Source: Candidatus Hydrogenedentota bacterium (GTDB lineage Bacteria; Hydrogenedentota; Hydrogenedentia; Hydrogenedentales; CAITNO01). From it: DNA of 12,287 nucleotides. Both the position numbers and the translations under genes were made by a program. Shown here one piece after another: positions 1 to 7,680 of the stretch (its first letter is position 1; each line of letters begins with the position of its first letter). Where the stretch lies: positions 1-12,287 of the forward strand of contig SKQZ01000349.1 in NCBI GenBank assembly GCA_007118765.1, in the 5' to 3' direction. A model generated the notes under the pieces. It did not search any database. It was given only the letters and a program-made list of their open reading frames with translations, and had not been told where the DNA came from.

Positions 1-819
1 CGCAGTAACACGGATACGGGCTTCCGGAAAATCTGCGTTGGGATAGTCGCGGGCGATGTCCCAGACAATCTGGTGTCCCGTACCCGTGGTCATATCCGCA
101 ATAGCGCCCGCGTAATGTTTGACGGGCGATACGAAATCATTATCGGAGGGGTCTTGGGACAACGACAAATACACCGCACACGGGTCATCGGCCACGAGAT
201 CGTATGTCACCACCACCTGTGTGCCGCCCGTCGGCGCCGGCTCTTGCAGAAAGTCAACGTTTGAGACTTCGGGCGTCTGTGCATGGGCAGAAATTGTTAT
301 CGTGAGGATGAAGGCGACCAGCAACGCCCCGGTCAAGCGGCGTCTGCCGCCCCATGCCAGCATTACTGCAATTACCAGCAACGCCGCAATGAACCATGTC
401 CAGGCGCTAAGGGGCAGTTCCGGCGGCGTCTCGAGGATCTCAAGCGTTGTATTGCTGTTCAGCACGCCTTGATTGCCCAACAGATCCTGTCCGGTGATTT
501 CTATATGTGCCGCGCCGGTTACGTCCATTTCGGACACGAGATAAAGAAAGGTAAAGTCGAAGGTGTCCTTCTTAGTCGAAATCACGGCGGCATTGCCATT
601 TACAAATACCGACGGGTCTGCCTCCAGCGTTTTGGACGCATCAAAGGTAAGAACCACCATGTCCCCCGACATGGCCTGGTCTGGTGTGGCAGCCAGATCC
701 GTGAATGCCGGTGGTACGGTGTTCAGCGGCCCGACCGGCGAGTCGGCAAATCCGGTTGTCGCATTTGCACCATGACACACAACCACAAGAAGGGCCATCA
801 AAAAGAACCAATATCTCAT
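1..819 (-). CDS. Exported Ig-like / double-membrane-segment / FGE-associated domain protein (partial, C-terminus off left edge)
   Basis: The frame is open from the ATG at 819 through base 1 (273 codons visible, no stop), so the C-terminus is missing. An AGGAGG at 829-834 lies 9 nt upstream and fixes the start. Residues 1-20 form a signal peptide (MRYWFFLMALLVVVCHGANA). Residues about 35-130 look like a bacterial Ig-like beta-sandwich (VVLTFDASKTLEADPSVFVN, then ITGQDLLGN). Then comes LPLSAW, a hydrophobic helix and GGRRR, which is how a C-terminal sorting or anchor tail looks. It is followed at once by a second hydrophobic stretch ending in ISAHAQ, a good signal-peptidase site. The rest (VSNVDFLQEPAPTGG, VVVTYDL, HQIVWDIARDYP, ARIRVTA) resembles the beta-sandwich that commonly precedes the SUMF1/formylglycine-generating-enzyme-like domain in PVC surface proteins; that enzyme domain would lie outside the window and is inferred. 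It is 55 bp downstream of the giant PQQ gene with no terminator seen, so probably co-transcribed. M153 is an alternative start giving a clean signal peptide, but no Shine-Dalgarno is visible before it. Confidence 0.85.
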   Translation of the reverse strand, partial: MRYWFFLMALLVVVCHGANATTGFADSPVGPLNTVPPAFTDLAATPDQAMSGDMVVLTFDASKTLEADPSVFVNGNAAVISTKKDTFDFTFLYLVSEMDVTGAAHIEITGQDLLGNQGVLNSNTTLEILETPPELPLSAWTWFIAALLVIAVMLAWGGRRRLTGALLVAFILTITISAHAQTPEVSNVDFLQEPAPTGGTQVVVTYDLVADDPCAVYLSLSQDPSDNDFVSPVKHYAGAIADMTTGTGHQIVWDIARDYPNADFPEARIRVTA

Positions 820-828
820 TTGTCATTT

Positions 829-834
829 CCTCCT
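829..834 (-). promoter_or_regulatory. Strong Shine-Dalgarno for the partial Ig/FGE-associated gene
   Basis: The minus strand reads AGGAGG with a 9-nt spacer to the ATG at 819. A nearer ATG at 826 is only 2 nt away and lies in another frame without a plausible product, so this site decides for 819. Confidence 0.8.
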
Positions 835-874
835 GATCTAAAAATACCACCGCAAAACACACCAGTGCCTTGGC

Positions 875-3800
875 TTAGTTCACCTGTTGTTTTCTGCCGC
901 CGCGCTTTCTTTGAAGTGCAATTCCAGCGAGCATTATTGCCATGAACGAAACATATAGTATTCCCGCCACGGGAAGGTCGGGTTCTTCTCCTCTGGATAC
1001 GGTAAGAATAACGGCGCCGCCAACAAACGTTTCTGTGCCCGGCGGTGGTGATTGCACCATCACCGATCCTTCGGGAATATCGTCGCTGTATACCCAAATA
1101 ATGTGATCAACCGTCAAGCCGGCCGCCTCCAATATTGCTTGTGCTGTTTCTAAATCCAGCCAGTCTTCTTCGTCCACCACATTGGGCACCACCACCATAT
1201 AGTGTTCGTATACGCCCATATCCACGCCCGTGTCTTGCGGGCGTGCCGTACCGACCATATCAGTGGCAGGCGCGTTTTCCGTCGTGCCTGCGTTCAGGCA
1301 GGGGGAGCCTTCCAGCACATGGAAGTTGCGTGCGCCGGGATTCACAAACAGTGGATCCGCCGAAACATTGTTGCCCCCGTCTGTCATGCCGGCGCCGTTG
1401 CTGTAACAACTGTACGACAAGGTATTGCCACTGGAAAACTGCACCCGATTGTCCGGCGCCCAAACAATGCTGTTCTGGAGAATGCTTTGAGCGGTTCCGG
1501 CGCTGTCCGGCGCCCATACCACGATGGCATTGGGGCTCGTTTCCGAGCCTGCGAAGTTATTGTGCAGCGTGCAGTTGATCAATGTGGCGCTGGCAGTGGT
1601 TGTCGAGCCGCCTATCACCGAAAGCGCGCCGCCATTGTGGGGCGTACTGTTTTCGGCAAGAATGCAATTGATTAACGAGATGTGAGCGCCGGAACGTATA
1701 TCAACACCGGCGCCATCCCATTCACAGGTGTTCTGGAAGAAGCGGGAGCGTTCTATGGTTCCTGTAGTGCCGCCGTCCGTCAGTTGTGCGCCGCCGCCGT
1801 TAAAGGCATGGTTCCCTTCAAACAAGCATTCCAGTACAACCGTTTTGGAGGCGTGGATGTATAGGCCGCCGCCCCGGCGTGCCCGGTTGTTCTTGAACAC
1901 ACACCGCTCAATAATCGTGTTTGGACTTTCCCGGACAGACATCCCGCCGCCTCTTGCATTGTCGTCTGATCCATAGGGCGCCACATTGTTTTCAAACACA
2001 CAGTCTCGGACGGTAACACTGTTATTGCCGCCACTGCGAACGGCCAGCCCGGCGCCATGGTCCGTTGTTCTCAGTATTTCATTGTTATAAAACACGCAGT
2101 TTTCGATAATAACGCCATCACACCCCTGTTCCGCCAATAGCCCTCCGCCTTCGTTGCCCGCCACACAATTTTCGATGCGACAATTGATAATCGTGTTGGT
2201 GGCGTCCAAACCGCGCAGGCGGATGCCCGCACCGCTTCCGCCGCTGGTTCTTCCGTTGGCGACTGTGAATCCGTCTATTCGGATGTTGGTTGCCCCCACA
2301 TCGGATATTATGACACGTCGGCTGTTTGCGCCGGTGATGACACTGGGATTGCCCGTGACATCGCGTTGACTGATATCCGTATCGCCCACATGAAAGCCGC
2401 CGTATGCCTCTGCGTTTGTCGGCCAGGAAATGGTGGCGCCGGGATTATAGAGACCTCCGGCAACCCAAACAGGTTGGATGGGGCCGGCGGCGCCGGCCAT
2501 GTTTATGGCAGTCTGCAAGTCCGCCTGGCTGAATGCGTTCTCCCAGCTCGAGCCGTCCTGATCGCCCGCTCCATCCGGCACGACAAAGATGGGTGTCACA
2601 AAGGCGTATCCCACGGTTATATCAATCGGTCTTCCCGCAATGGTTGTTTCGCCTGCACCGGGTTCTTGTCCCAAAATACGCTCATGGTCAGGCTCGTCAC
2701 TTTGAACATAGGTGATGTTGCCAACGGCAAACCCTGCTCCTTCAAGCGTTGAAATGGCATCATCCAAATGCTGCCCCATAATATCCGGCACTTCGGCCAT
2801 GGGTATCTCTTCACAGTAAACCTCAATGCCGCTAATAATCGGAGTCAACGGTGATGCAGCGGACTGCTGCAATTCAATGGTCATGGTTGATGCAGTACTG
2901 ATTTCAAACGTTTTTACCGTGCCAATAAACGCCCCGCCAACATCGGCAACAATGTCATAGTCCGTCAACACGGGAACGCCGTCTATGAGTATATCGAACA
3001 CACGCTCGCCAACCTGTACATCCGGGTTATGCTCGGCAAAGTGCAGCCGCACGGTATAATCTGTCGGGAAAAGTGATTCCACGGTAAACGCGTCGGTCAT
3101 CTCGCGGTAGGATGATGCCACCCATGCGATGCTGTCTCCGGCATCTGTAATGGCGGAGGCATGGCGGCGGGTCGTTCCGCTTTCATTATGCCAGACCCGG
3201 CCCGAAACTGTGTCCACGCGACGCCCCGGCGCGCCAAAGTTGATACCGTATCCCAAGGAATCGGGTTTGGCAGCGTCATAACGTGTCCAGTGCTCAATAT
3301 GCGGGTCGGCGGGCATGTGGACCAGCGCCAAAGAAGTCTGGTTTTGATAACTACACGTGCAGGTACGGGTATAGTCCAGAGCGTTCAGCACCCCATCGGC
3401 GGCAATCATATTTGCCGTGCAGCCGGAGCGAAAGCCGCTGAAGGTGCCTGTGCCGCTATCATGCTGCAAGTCAAAGAAGCCGGCGTATCCAGAGCGGTAG
3501 GCAAGCAGGTTCGGGCTGGCCGACAAGGTGTTGCATCCGTATTGTCTGGCATAAGACCAATCAGTTGTTGCGCCGGAGTGCATTTGAATGCGCTGCCACG
3601 GTTCTCCCGTTAAAAGGGACCGTGCCACGCCGGGACGGCCCGGAATCAACATATCGCCGAGCACGGCGCCCGGCAGCAGAAAATGGTCGTGACGTTCCCA
3701 AAGAATCGCGCCTGTGCTTCCGTCACGGGCGGTGATGTTCCGGGGTTCATCAGACAGCCGGTGACGCAAGTCCTGGCTGCCGCCTTCCACGAGGATGTCG

Positions 3801-6253
3801 TGTTCCTGGCTATATAAAAGGAATGTGCCAAATACGTTGCTGTCGTTGTCCCAGATGACGTTTCCGGTCTCGATGTCCAGCGCCATCACCTTGGACATTT
3901 CTTCCGGACTCTTCCCGCGCCGCTTCATGTGGGCAAGCGCATTTTCCGAAAGCCCGTCTATGACATACACCGTGCCGTTGGCGTTGATAATGGCATTGTG
4001 ACGGAAGCCGATGTCTGCGGTGCGCGTCCAAAGCACTGCACCGGTATGCCGGTTTAGCACCATCAGCATCATACTTGATGTGCCGCTGTAGCTGTTGGTC
4101 CAGCCCAACTCCTGGTCCTCAAAAATATGCGGCTCGGAGGTGGTCACAAGATAATCGCCTTGCACGGCCATGTGTCCCCAATCAGGCGTTACGGGCTGGC
4201 CGGGGAGCGAGAAGGTATTAAGGGTTGCGCCGGTTATCGGGTCCAGTTGATAAATATCGCCTTCATAGCGTAAGTAAATGCTGTCGGGCAATGTGACAAA
4301 GGGACTGCCGATATAGGTTGCCCCGGGTATGTTGTTCATATACACTTCATTGCCGTTGGCCCAACTCGCCTCCAGACTCAAGTTGGTAAAAGGATGCCCG
4401 ATACCCGGAAAGTCTTGTATCCAGAGGCGGCGGCCCGAGTAGACACAGCGTGCCGCAATGGTTTCCACTCCCAAGTATACCTGTCGTCCATCGGCAATCT
4501 GCGGACGCGGGCCGGCGGCGTGCCGCGGCAGAATATCGTGATTGTTGGGACCGCCAAACCAAAGCAACCCCATGGGCGTGCGCACACGCTCGTCTTCCGA
4601 AATAAGCGTGTTTGCACCGTCGTGAAGTTGATGGGTCCACTGACCGGCGTCCGTTAACGGTCCGCCCCGCTGGGCAGAAACAGCATCGCCAATGTTTTCC
4701 ACAGTGACTTGGTCCACATCGGCGGCCGTTGCCGCGGCGGTCATGGCGGCCGGCGCCGAGGCGGCGATACGCGCAATGCCTTTGTATGGCATCAACCAGT
4801 CAAGAATGGACGCCCACACAGTTTCATCGGCCGTGATGCCCGCCGCTTCCGCATTTTCGCTGGCAACAATGCTGAATAGATAAGGTTGCATGGCAAACGA
4901 AGCCGGCGCCGCTTCGATAATGGCTGCACGCGTGCCATACATGTTCGCGTCAACCAGTTCCTCCCGTAAACTCTGCACAGTGGCAGGAGTATCTTCGACA
5001 ACGACCACATGAAGATCGCTGCGCAACACCAATTCCCGCATCAAATCGCCGGAACCCGCGCCGAGTACAAGGGCGTAGCCTTCAGACTCGCCAAGCGCAT
5101 CAAGCATGTCTTGGGCGACCTGTCCCCAGTCATCTGTATCGGGCGTGATTGGTGTCGTCTCCAGCACATGATGTTCCGCACTGACAGGCGTCTCTCCATA
5201 GCAATACAGTCTGCCTGTGGTGGTGGTGATGAAAAGTTGCGAATGAGCCGCGAGCACATTAAAGACATCCCCATCAACCTGCGACTCAAGCTGGTTTGCC
5301 CATGCAGTCAGCCGCGGATTATTCTTGTATCCTTGGCCATCTTCATGTACGGCGTACCCTCCCGCGGGTTTTTGCCGGAAATTCGTACTCACCACCGCGC
5401 CGGTGTTGAGGTTCAAGAATGCGGGCATGTTTCGGCCGCAGGACACCACCAGCCGGTTTGTGCTCGCATTCACAGCGAGATACCCTTGTGGCGCGAGGCC
5501 GCCATAACCTGAAGCGCCACCATGCGGGAGATCAACATAGTCGGAACTGGTTGTGTCGTTCACCCACAGGACCGTGCCGGTCTGAGCGTCCAGTGCATAA
5601 ACAAAGATGCCATGTAGCGGCCAGAAACCTGCGGTAAAATATATAAGCCCGTTGTGTATCACAGGCCCGCCTCTGGCGCCCCAGAAACTGATGACACGTT
5701 CGTTGCCGAGCAGTCGTTGGTCGGTCGGCCCGCCGTAAAACTTCCAAGCCAGCGTACCTGTGGCCGCTGCCACACAGTACAGATGGCCGTCGTCTGAAAC
5801 GAAGTAAACACGGTTGTTGTATGCCGCAGGCGCAAGCCGTACCGGGCCGTCGGTATAAAAGCGCCACAGCATGGAGCCATCTTCTGTGCTGTATGCCGTA
5901 ACGCTGTCATGCACATTCGACGGAACGAATATCCGTTCGCCCATGACCACGGGCGAATAGGAAACGTCAAAGTCCAGTTTGCCGCGATGATCCCATTGAA
6001 AAGGCCATGCACGCTGTGGTTCGGGCAGTTCCCGCATCCACTGCAGGTGTAGCGTGCCTGTGCCGGGATCAGGCAATTGAACGGGCTTTTGCGCGGCGTC
6101 CCGGGCGGCGTTGTATTGCCACTGGGGCCAATCAAGGGGATCGGCGCCCGCGTTAAAGCCGATGGCGACAATGGCCAAAAGGGCTGCAAAGACGGACAGC
6201 ACATTGCCATAGGGCAACATGGCATGACTGGACGGCGAGTACGTTCTTTTCAT
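875..6253 (-). CDS. Giant exported PQQ-like propeller protein with methyltransferase-like, malectin-like, PASTA and beta-helix domains
   Basis: 1792 residues from the ATG at 6253. The frame opens earlier at a TTG (6295), but the ATG is preferred because AAGG lies 8 nt upstream and a signal peptide follows directly (MKRTYSPSSHAMLPYGN, then FAALLAIVAIGFNAGA). Domains in order, with approximate residues: PQQ-like beta-propeller blades 40-360 (DWPQWQYNAARDAAQ; repeated 'G.VLW' and 'YCVAAATGTLAWKF' strands); class I methyltransferase-like Rossmann domain 365-500 with VLGAGSGDL as motif I and acidic VVVVED after strand 2; further propeller 515-985 (MGLLWFGGPNNHDILPRH, GRQVYLG, YSGRRLW); malectin-like 998-1146 (GYGINFGAPG, VRLHFAE, FDILIDG); PASTA 1154-1214 (VPDIMGQ, EPGAGE); right-handed beta-helix 1219-1684 with coils of the type 'C.F..N.A..GGG' and a choice-of-anchor-Q ending (SADPLFVNPGARNFH, SPCLNAGT, MGVYE); PASTA 1685-1755; tail DLPVAG, hydrophobic helix, QRKRGGRK. 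Likely surface-anchored and carbohydrate-associated; enzymatic role unknown. Lacks neighbours suggesting a quinoprotein dehydrogenase, so 'PQQ' describes the fold only. Confidence 0.93.
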   Translation of the reverse strand: MKRTYSPSSHAMLPYGNVLSVFAALLAIVAIGFNAGADPLDWPQWQYNAARDAAQKPVQLPDPGTGTLHLQWMRELPEPQRAWPFQWDHRGKLDFDVSYSPVVMGERIFVPSNVHDSVTAYSTEDGSMLWRFYTDGPVRLAPAAYNNRVYFVSDDGHLYCVAAATGTLAWKFYGGPTDQRLLGNERVISFWGARGGPVIHNGLIYFTAGFWPLHGIFVYALDAQTGTVLWVNDTTSSDYVDLPHGGASGYGGLAPQGYLAVNASTNRLVVSCGRNMPAFLNLNTGAVVSTNFRQKPAGGYAVHEDGQGYKNNPRLTAWANQLESQVDGDVFNVLAAHSQLFITTTTGRLYCYGETPVSAEHHVLETTPITPDTDDWGQVAQDMLDALGESEGYALVLGAGSGDLMRELVLRSDLHVVVVEDTPATVQSLREELVDANMYGTRAAIIEAAPASFAMQPYLFSIVASENAEAAGITADETVWASILDWLMPYKGIARIAASAPAAMTAAATAADVDQVTVENIGDAVSAQRGGPLTDAGQWTHQLHDGANTLISEDERVRTPMGLLWFGGPNNHDILPRHAAGPRPQIADGRQVYLGVETIAARCVYSGRRLWIQDFPGIGHPFTNLSLEASWANGNEVYMNNIPGATYIGSPFVTLPDSIYLRYEGDIYQLDPITGATLNTFSLPGQPVTPDWGHMAVQGDYLVTTSEPHIFEDQELGWTNSYSGTSSMMLMVLNRHTGAVLWTRTADIGFRHNAIINANGTVYVIDGLSENALAHMKRRGKSPEEMSKVMALDIETGNVIWDNDSNVFGTFLLYSQEHDILVEGGSQDLRHRLSDEPRNITARDGSTGAILWERHDHFLLPGAVLGDMLIPGRPGVARSLLTGEPWQRIQMHSGATTDWSYARQYGCNTLSASPNLLAYRSGYAGFFDLQHDSGTGTFSGFRSGCTANMIAADGVLNALDYTRTCTCSYQNQTSLALVHMPADPHIEHWTRYDAAKPDSLGYGINFGAPGRRVDTVSGRVWHNESGTTRRHASAITDAGDSIAWVASSYREMTDAFTVESLFPTDYTVRLHFAEHNPDVQVGERVFDILIDGVPVLTDYDIVADVGGAFIGTVKTFEISTASTMTIELQQSAASPLTPIISGIEVYCEEIPMAEVPDIMGQHLDDAISTLEGAGFAVGNITYVQSDEPDHERILGQEPGAGETTIAGRPIDITVGYAFVTPIFVVPDGAGDQDGSSWENAFSQADLQTAINMAGAAGPIQPVWVAGGLYNPGATISWPTNAEAYGGFHVGDTDISQRDVTGNPSVITGANSRRVIISDVGATNIRIDGFTVANGRTSGGSGAGIRLRGLDATNTIINCRIENCVAGNEGGGLLAEQGCDGVIIENCVFYNNEILRTTDHGAGLAVRSGGNNSVTVRDCVFENNVAPYGSDDNARGGGMSVRESPNTIIERCVFKNNRARRGGGLYIHASKTVVLECLFEGNHAFNGGGAQLTDGGTTGTIERSRFFQNTCEWDGAGVDIRSGAHISLINCILAENSTPHNGGALSVIGGSTTTASATLINCTLHNNFAGSETSPNAIVVWAPDSAGTAQSILQNSIVWAPDNRVQFSSGNTLSYSCYSNGAGMTDGGNNVSADPLFVNPGARNFHVLEGSPCLNAGTTENAPATDMVGTARPQDTGVDMGVYEHYMVVVPNVVDEEDWLDLETAQAILEAAGLTVDHIIWVYSDDIPEGSVMVQSPPPGTETFVGGAVILTVSRGEEPDLPVAGILYVSFMAIMLAGIALQRKRGGRKQQVN

Positions 6254-6261
6254 GGTGATAA

Positions 6262-6265
6262 CCTT
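6262..6265 (-). promoter_or_regulatory. Shine-Dalgarno (AAGG) deciding the start of the giant PQQ-like gene
   Basis: AAGG sits 8 nt before the ATG at 6253. No purine-rich site precedes the upstream in-frame TTG at 6295, and starting there would put 14 extra residues before the signal peptide. Confidence 0.55.
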
Positions 6266-6331
6266 GCGCCATTGTGAACTATTGTGAAAAAGCAACCAAC
6301 TGAAGGCTGCCTCAAAATATCAATCCTCTTT

Positions 6332-6420
6332 GGGAGCCGTACACACGCATACACCGCCAAAAATAGCCACGGCTCCCGGCACAACTGTATCAACCCTGAA
6401 AAAAATACGTGAAGCCGTAT
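6332..6420 (-). promoter_or_regulatory. Leader with competing stem elements upstream of the giant PQQ-like gene
   Basis: In the minus-strand transcript the order is: a small hairpin ATACG-gcttca-CGTAT (6420-6405) running into seven Us (6405-6399); then GGGAGCCGT... elements. GGGAGCCGT (6377-6369) can form a perfect 9-bp stem with ACGGCTCCC (6340-6332) across a 28-nt loop. The same strand (GGAGCCGT) can instead pair with ACGGCTTC (6418-6411) inside the first hairpin, 8 bp with one G-U. The choices exclude each other, as in attenuators or riboswitches. It matches no riboswitch class that I recognise, and the U-tract hairpin is weak. Confidence 0.3.
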
Positions 6421-6454
6421 CAGTCATGCCCGTCCAGCGTCACTACCTTCTCTT

Positions 6455-6483
6455 ATCATAATGTATTGTACCCTATTTTGCAA
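6455..6483 (-). promoter_or_regulatory. Candidate sigma70-type promoter for the giant PQQ-like gene
   Basis: On the minus strand TTGCAA (6483-6478, 4 of 6 to the -35 consensus) is followed by a 17-nt AT-rich spacer and TATGAT (6460-6455, 5 of 6 to the -10 consensus). Initiation near 6448 would give a leader of about 195 nt before the ATG at 6253. The spacing and orientation are good; no experimental support is available. Confidence 0.45.
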
Positions 6484-6513
6484 GCATAATATCATGTAAG
6501 CGGCCGGCAAGAG

Positions 6514-6543
6514 TTGCAAGGGACGGACTCCATGGAGTATACG
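6514..6543 (+). promoter_or_regulatory. Weak candidate promoter with embedded 12-bp palindrome, upstream of the orphan secreted gene
   Basis: TTGCAA (6514-6519) and TATACG (6538-6543) are 18 nt apart, each 4 of 6 to consensus. The perfect palindrome ACTCCATGGAGT (6527-6538) lies in the spacer and touches the -10, where an operator could sit. The promoter match is poor on its own; the palindrome may be chance. Confidence 0.2.
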
Positions 6544-6627
6544 ATATGGGTGGTTGCCGGGCATCTTTTGCTTTGTTGAGGCAAGTATTGCTTTTGTGCA
6601 GATTATGAGCCGTTTGAAAGAGAAGAA

Positions 6628-6632
6628 AGGAG
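6628..6632 (+). promoter_or_regulatory. Shine-Dalgarno (AGGAG) deciding a GTG start
   Basis: AGGAG, within AAAGGAG, lies 6 nt upstream of the GTG at 6639, supporting GTG initiation where no suitable ATG exists before the signal peptide. Confidence 0.75.
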
Positions 6633-6638
6633 TATTCC

Positions 6639-7577
6639 GTGACGTTGCAAAAGTATGGGTTGGTGTTGGTCGGTTTTGTGGCGGTGCTTGCGTTCTCGCC
6701 GGGGGCGCCGTCTTTGGACGCCGCAGACGGGGACAACGCCGGTGAAGTGACGCAAACCTGTGAGGAATTGGCGCAGTTCGGGCCCGGTGGCGCACGCGTT
6801 ATTATCGCGGCAGCCTGTTTCGACGGTCATGAAAACAAGAGCATAACGTCTATTGGTCCGGGCGTCATCCCGGTGGGCGGTATGTTTACCTTGGAGATTC
6901 CCCGCACGATTCGCGCGGATTCCATGCCTGTTGGACATGGTAAAGAGGCACGCGGCAAGTGGTTACGCGTTGTGGACGCAACAACCTGCGCCTCGTCCAA
7001 CATTGATTGTGCCGCCAATAACGGCAGGAGCTACTACGCCTATCCCAACGCGGTTGATTATCTTGGAAACGATATGGCGCTTCGGGAGATTCTTTTGTTT
7101 CAACGCACGTCCACAGGCTGGCAGTTGATTCAATTGCCAGAGGGACGTACAGGCTACACCCCCGGCGAACCTGCCACAGTGCCCGGAACAAACTCGCGAC
7201 GCGGTTTCGCGTGGCGCATACACGCGGATGGGACATGCCGCATTTCGAACGGCACCGTTGTGCTTCAGCCTGATTCCGTCGGTTCGGGTTCCGGTGATGG
7301 TGGGCCGCGGTTCCGGGGTGAGTTTCAGTTCCCTTTCAGACTTGAGCAGCATGTGGGCAACCATAGAAACTTTCAGTTCGGCATCAGCACAAAGAGAACC
7401 GAAGTTCTCTTTGCCGCTCTTTCCGTGCCACGTAACAGCGGCACGGGAGTGGACGGGATGACCGTGACGGTGTATATCGCCGAAGACGCCCAACCCGCGC
7501 TGGATGCGGAAGACAGGGTCAATATAACCATAGGCGGTGACGGAAACTGGAAGTTGTTGGGAACGCCGGGCGAATAG
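6639..7577 (+). CDS. Secreted protein of unknown function (312 residues)
   Basis: I do not recognise this family. It starts at GTG 6639 with a strong ribosome-binding site and encodes a signal peptide (MTLQKYGLVLVGFVAVLAFS, then PGAPSLDAAD). The mature part has five cysteines (QTCEEL, AACFDG, TTCASS, IDCAAN, GTCRIS), an even spread of short hydrophobic strands and many Gly/Thr/Asn residues, fitting an exported, mainly beta protein possibly with disulfides. A glycine/serine linker (VGSGSGDGGPRF, about residue 215-226) separates an N-terminal portion of about 210 residues from a C-terminal portion (FQFPFRLEQHVG, VTVYIAED, INIT-like strands) that may be a separate beta-sandwich. No membrane anchor or catalytic motif is visible. 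It is the only clear plus-strand gene here, divergent from the giant PQQ-like gene and convergent with the serine hydrolase. Its last six codons (LGTPGE) and stop lie inside the left copy of a 49-bp direct repeat. Confidence 0.82.
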   Translation: MTLQKYGLVLVGFVAVLAFSPGAPSLDAADGDNAGEVTQTCEELAQFGPGGARVIIAAACFDGHENKSITSIGPGVIPVGGMFTLEIPRTIRADSMPVGHGKEARGKWLRVVDATTCASSNIDCAANNGRSYYAYPNAVDYLGNDMALREILLFQRTSTGWQLIQLPEGRTGYTPGEPATVPGTNSRRGFAWRIHADGTCRISNGTVVLQPDSVGSGSGDGGPRFRGEFQFPFRLEQHVGNHRNFQFGISTKRTEVLFAALSVPRNSGTGVDGMTVTVYIAEDAQPALDAEDRVNITIGGDGNWKLLGTPGE

Positions 7578-7604
7578 GTTGCGGCAAGTCGTGGCGCACG
7601 GTTG
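7556..7604. repeat. 49-bp direct repeat, left copy
   Basis: Identical over 49 bp to 9109-9157 (starts GTTGGGAACG, ends GCGCACGGTTG). Both copies continue with one mismatch (A here, G in the other) and then TCA. This copy includes the final codons and TAG stop of the plus-strand secreted-protein gene. It has no strong internal hairpin. Confidence 0.97.
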
Positions 7605-7680
7605 ATCAACTGTACATTGAAACTGATACTAGATGGAGTGCCATGTTTCGATCGGCGCATAATACGCTCTAAAGACAATC

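Larger units (their letters stand above)
6254..6638. other. Divergent intergenic region between the giant PQQ-like gene and the orphan secreted gene
   Basis: 385 bp without a convincing gene. It holds a sigma70-like promoter for the minus strand (6455-6483), inverted-repeat elements in the resulting leader (6332-6420), a perfect 12-bp palindrome ACTCCATGGAGT at 6527-6538, and a weak plus-strand promoter candidate. Open frames crossing it have atypical, basic and proline/threonine-rich translations and no ribosome-binding site, so I take them as chance frames. Confidence 0.7.

Noticed and set aside
283..945. Plus-strand open frame of 220 codons at the left end
   Set aside because: It lies antisense to the left-edge exported protein and runs past that gene's start into the giant gene. 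The minus-strand frame has a signal peptide and strong Shine-Dalgarno; this frame has a basic, Cys/His-rich composition typical of shadows.
6424..6795. Minus-strand open frame of 123 codons across the divergent intergenic region
   Set aside because: Arg/Pro/Thr-rich translation overlapping the start of the secreted-protein gene on the other strand, with no ribosome-binding site or recognisable domain.
7578..7680. Bidirectional terminator between the convergent genes
   Set aside because: Only a 10-bp palindrome (GTTGATCAAC at 7601-7610) and very short stems were found, with no U-tract after a stable GC-rich hairpin.
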